64,000 bases of DNA from Tetrahymena elliotti 4EA (Eukaryota > Ciliophora > Oligohymenophorea > Hymenostomatida > Tetrahymenidae). The translations under genes and the position numbers were made by a program. The stretch lies in the NCBI GenBank assembly GCA_000231825.2, contig JH720343.1:543204-607203 (forward strand), given 5' to 3'. Below the pieces are notes generated by a model. That model did no database searches. It was not told the DNA's origin and saw only the letters and a list, made by a program, of their open reading frames with translations. Positions 60,400 through 64,000 of the stretch are shown here, in pieces (within the stretch, counting starts at the first letter, position 1; the number at the start of each line of letters is the position of its first letter).

Positions 60400-63300
60400 A
60401 TGAATTAGTATCTGAGGTAGAACTCATTCGTTTTTATTTTAATTAAAAATTTTTAAAAATATTCTTCATTATTATTTTATTTTCTTTTGAAATGTTCAAT
60501 TAATCTCTAAAAAAATACTTAATTTTCTTTTGTTTCTATTATTCTAAAAATTATTATTATTATAATAGAGTTATTTCAATTTATGGTTTGTTTTATATAA
60601 ATGGCAAAGATTTGCTTTAAATTGAGAAAATTAAATTTATTTAGTGTCATAAATCAATAAAAAATCTTTAACCAATCAAATCTTTTTTTAAATTAGTAAA
60701 AATAAATATTTACTTTTACAGTCTTAGAAGAATTAAAGAAGAAATCAATTAGACTAGAAAATATGTTTGAACCTATCAAAAAATTTTGATGAGAAAATAA
60801 TTTTAGTTATTAATTAATGGAAGTACTGTGATCGATGATTTTGAAGAATATTTACTTTCAGTTAAATATTAATTTTGTTTTTAAATTAAAAATAATGGCC
60901 ATTAATCTTAGATATTTGATTTTGTAAATTAAAATACTTCCTATTTAAAAAAAGAAATTGAGTTATAATCTTCCACACAGTTGTTAATCTAAAATATAGT
61001 AAACTTATTCGTTCTAATAAATATTACTTTCACAAGAGCTTTTTAAGTCAAATCATGCAAAAAAATTTTGGCTAATATGGGAATAGTAAAAATGGAGTGA
61101 TTACTATTAATTAAGTTTAGGGTCAGTTGGGATTAAAGTCTGGTTTACATTAAAATTTTGATATATAAAGCTAATTTTAAGATGAGTTTAGTGACAATTA
61201 ACATACTGAAACATTTTAACAAATTGAAGAAATTAACTTTAACATTAATCAAAGAATGGATACTAGCTAATCAGCCTTTCAATAAAATCTTCAAGTGAAT
61301 AAGACTCAAAATACTTAGTAGGGGTCTTCTAAATAAATAATAAGTTAATAGTGGTTAATTGAAAATTTATTGTAAGATTAGGATAAAAAAGGGACAGATT
61401 AATCAAGAGGTATTTCAAATACAATAAGAAATGATACAAATCCGAACAGACAAAAAATACAAGGAAATTATAATAGTTTAGGAAGAAATGATTACAAGAT
61501 TAGAAAAATTAATTAAATATAAAATAGTAACTCTTTTTTAAGTTAAAATTCTTAAGATCTTAGAGCTTCATAGAAATTTGGTTTTATTAAAGCTGAAACA
61601 ATTTATGGTAAGGGATAGTAAGATGGAGTTTTGAATTGCGAAACTTAAATTTAAGATTTATAGAAGTATATAAAAGGAAAAAGTGATAAAAATAAAGGAA
61701 ATAGCTAAGCAAATGAAAGCATTGCCTAATTAATGTAGTAATATATTAGAGATACAAATAATAACTAAAAAGACTTCATAGAATCTAATATGAATTCAGT
61801 TGATGCTGCTGCTCATCAAAGATTTTTGAAATATGAAAATAATGAATAGAGTATATTAAATAAGCTACATTAACATATTCATTATGTGAAGGAAAGGGAT
61901 CATATAAATTAGCTTATGAAAGAAGAATTAATGAAAAATAGCTTTATCCCTTGTAAAATTGAGGACGAAACTGATATTTCCCACTACACAAAAATTAATG
62001 TAAAAGGCAATTAAGATAAATAAGTACCTCCTCATAACAAGTCAAGCCCTTAAAAAGATTTGAAATCTCATATACCTGATTCAAGTGTTAAAGATGATCA
62101 TCCTAAATTAATTTAATTATAGAATGCCAGTAATCTTGAATAAAAATAAACAGAGAATAATGTCTTTAAATTATAAATAAACCCTCCAAGTCAGAAAAAC
62201 AGTTCTTAAAATTCCCCCAGATTTCCTCCTAGCCATAAAAATAGTTAAAATACTTCTCCAAGATTTCCTCCTAGTAAGCTTTAAACAGTGAAATTATAGC
62301 CTAGCAAAGAAAGTCAATCCCCAACAAGAACTGCATTAAAAAAATTAGAAGCTACTCCTGAGCCTGAGGTTATATTAGATAATATTAGAAACTATAGACC
62401 TCCTTCAGGAGAAGATAATAAATCTGTTCCATTCTTAAAATAGACTACTTTAAAAGACACTTAGTAGCATGAAGATATAGATGAAAAAAAATCACTGTTG
62501 AAAAACTAAAAAGCTTTAAAAAATAAAATAGAAAAAATAATTAGCAAACATAAGTAAGTCATAAAAGATATTGATTATGCATACCAAGAAGTAACAGAGC
62601 ATTTAAAAAAGAAAGAGTTGTTTCAAAGGATGAGAAGCATAAGTGAAGCTAATTCCCCAAACACATTTAATTTTCTTGGAAATACTCCAAATTAAGGTCT
62701 TTCGATGAAAGAATAAGTTAATGCTGCCTAGAGCGGAAAATAAAATCTACAACGTATTGGCAAAAAAATTATGGATAACTTAAAAAATAGCAGCACATCA
62801 TAAAATCCTCAAATATTTTAATTTATCCAACAAAAGTACATCAACAATAATTCCAGTATGAATTAAAGCAACAATAATAGCAGTATTCCTACTTCTTAGC
62901 CAGGAAATGTTCCATCTGCCCTTCAATCGTTAGAGTTTCAAAAGAAATTGCTTATTGAAAATATCTAAAATACTTAAAATGAGAATAAAATATATTTTTA
63001 AGCTAAGTATAAACTGCGTGAAAAGAGTTTAAATTTTGATCTTTCTAACACTAATAATAAAGAATAAGTATTGGATAGAGTGTTGATGAATTATTTTCAT
63101 TAGCAAGATTTACTTAATGAACAAGAAAATCTTCTTAAAAAAGCTTATAGAGAAAAAAAGAGTTAAAGATAGGCTGGAAGAAATAAGCCTTATAAAAATA
63201 AAGAGCTTGGGTCTCTTCTTTCAAAATTTGATCCAAAACATATGAGACTTCAAATGAAAGATTTAACAAAAGGTGGCAATGGAGGATTAAGTTCTACCAT

Positions 63301-64000
63301 GTAAATGCCCTAAGGAAAATAACGTTCTTTAACAGCTAATCCGGCATCTAGAAAGTATGTTTATGGTGAGAAATAAGAGAATTTTGATTAAGAATACTAA
63401 GATTAGTTAGAGTAAGAGAACGTTGATTTTGAGATTTACAAAGAAGACAATACATGGAAAAAGAAATAATATAAAATAATAAATTCAGCTAAAATCTGTT
63501 CACCTGCAGAAATGGTTTTATAATTTATGAAGCATGACCCTAGATACAAGAAACAATAAAATATTGAAGCAATAGATTTTCTAGTTTAGTTTGACCCTTT
63601 GAAGGCTAAGGAAGAAGAGGATATGGAAGGAAAGGAATAAGATTCTCCAGATAATTAAGAAAAGTGTAAAAAGAGATTTGATGATACTATTATGAGAAGA
63701 TGCTTTTTCTTTTATTCAAATAAGAATGACGCAAATACTTCAGATAGATTCCAAGAAGTTACCCTATAAAAATATTTAAGTCTATTCTATAATTTAAGTG
63801 GAAAACAATATGAAGAGTATGCAGAATCAGAGTAATAATTGCTTTTCAATTAACCTGTAAATAATGTTTCCGAACCTGCAACCAATGAAATTTAATTTTT
63901 TAGCCACATTAAAAAGCAAAACGTACTTCTCAGTTTGAAAGGTGACTAAACTAATAAAAATAAGTAAAGTAACTAGGTTAAAACGATAGTTTTGGGAGAT
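60400..64000 (+). CDS. Large Gln/Asn/Ser-rich protein, partial (runs off window)
   Basis: Proposed exons 60400-60416, 60722-60764, 60807-60998 and 61037 onward close in phase; at least 1072 residues lie in the window and no stop is reached. The large exon is certain by its 2.96-kb TGA-free, protein-like frame; the three small N-terminal exons are less sure, and the ATG at 61055 is an alternative start. The N-terminal 80 residues look folded (LLINGSTVIDDFEEYLLSVK). The bulk is disordered Gln/Asn/Ser/Lys with a duplicated proline motif (SPRFPPS at about 62219 and 62259). Helical charged segments occur at about 62500-62650 and 63060-63180. Near the right edge there are more ordered stretches (ICSPAEMVLQFMKHDPRYKK; RRCFFFYSNKND). 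No family recognised. Confidence 0.75.

Noticed and set aside
1..64000. CRISPR arrays, bacterial operons or ribosome binding sites
   Set aside because: The sequence is clearly eukaryotic nuclear DNA with spliced genes; no regularly spaced repeats of that kind were seen.

Overview
The window reads as macronuclear chromosome sequence from a ciliate close to Tetrahymena. Bases are roughly 80% A+T. The long reading frames use TAA and TAG as sense codons (glutamine) and end only at TGA, which is why standard-code ORFs are short fragments of the real genes. Introns are GT-AG, mostly 45-300 nt, longer than the roughly 20-35 nt introns of Paramecium. Two runs of exactly 100 N (4991-5090, 47664-47763) are assembly gap placeholders. 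I rebuilt genes by hand with TAA/TAG = Gln; for nearly every spliced gene all exon phases close.

Layout. 1-6.8 kb: a tandem duplication carrying two intact pentameric ligand-gated ion channel genes (+), with two small inverted repeats in the left copy. 6.8-7.7 kb: an exonuclease/endonuclease/phosphatase gene (-). 9.2-10.5 kb: an unrecognised gene (-), whose decayed copy lies at about 12.6-13.15 kb. 10.5-15.4 kb otherwise looks non-coding. 15.5-17.6 kb: a Ca2+-dependent protein kinase with six EF-hand positions (+). 19.0-30.8 kb: a gene of about 11.8 kb for a guanylyl cyclase fused behind a P4-ATPase-like module (+). 31.7-32.3 kb: LC8-type dynein light chain (-). 33.3-34.9 kb: otubain-like cysteine protease (-). 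36.1-38.1 kb: doublecortin-domain protein kinase (+). 38.8-41.3 kb: coiled-coil protein with a DUF4795-like C-terminus (+). 42.0-45.1 kb: bZIP transcription factor with 11 exons (-). 45.1-48.3 kb: gene-free, holds the second gap. 48.3-49.1 kb: small protein with an MGCC acylation motif (+). 50.3-54.0 kb: long coiled-coil protein (+). 54.4-56.5 kb: unrecognised Asn/Gln-rich protein (+). 57.1-58.1 kb: SAS-6-like head-domain protein without coiled coil (+). 58.8-60.2 kb: membrane-anchored WD40 protein resembling TBL2 (-). 60.4 kb to the right edge: unrecognised Gln-rich protein running out of the window (+).

Genes are separately transcribed units on both strands; I see no operon. Several belong to signalling (ligand-gated channels, Ca2+ kinase, cGMP synthesis, DCX kinase) or to cilia and basal bodies (LC8, SAS-6-like, DUF4795-like). 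That fits a ciliate, but their proximity need not be functional. The most striking items are the cyclase with an ATPase module lacking the usual catalytic motifs, the pair of cysteine-loop-free channels, and a palindromic insertion present in only one of the two tandem copies.
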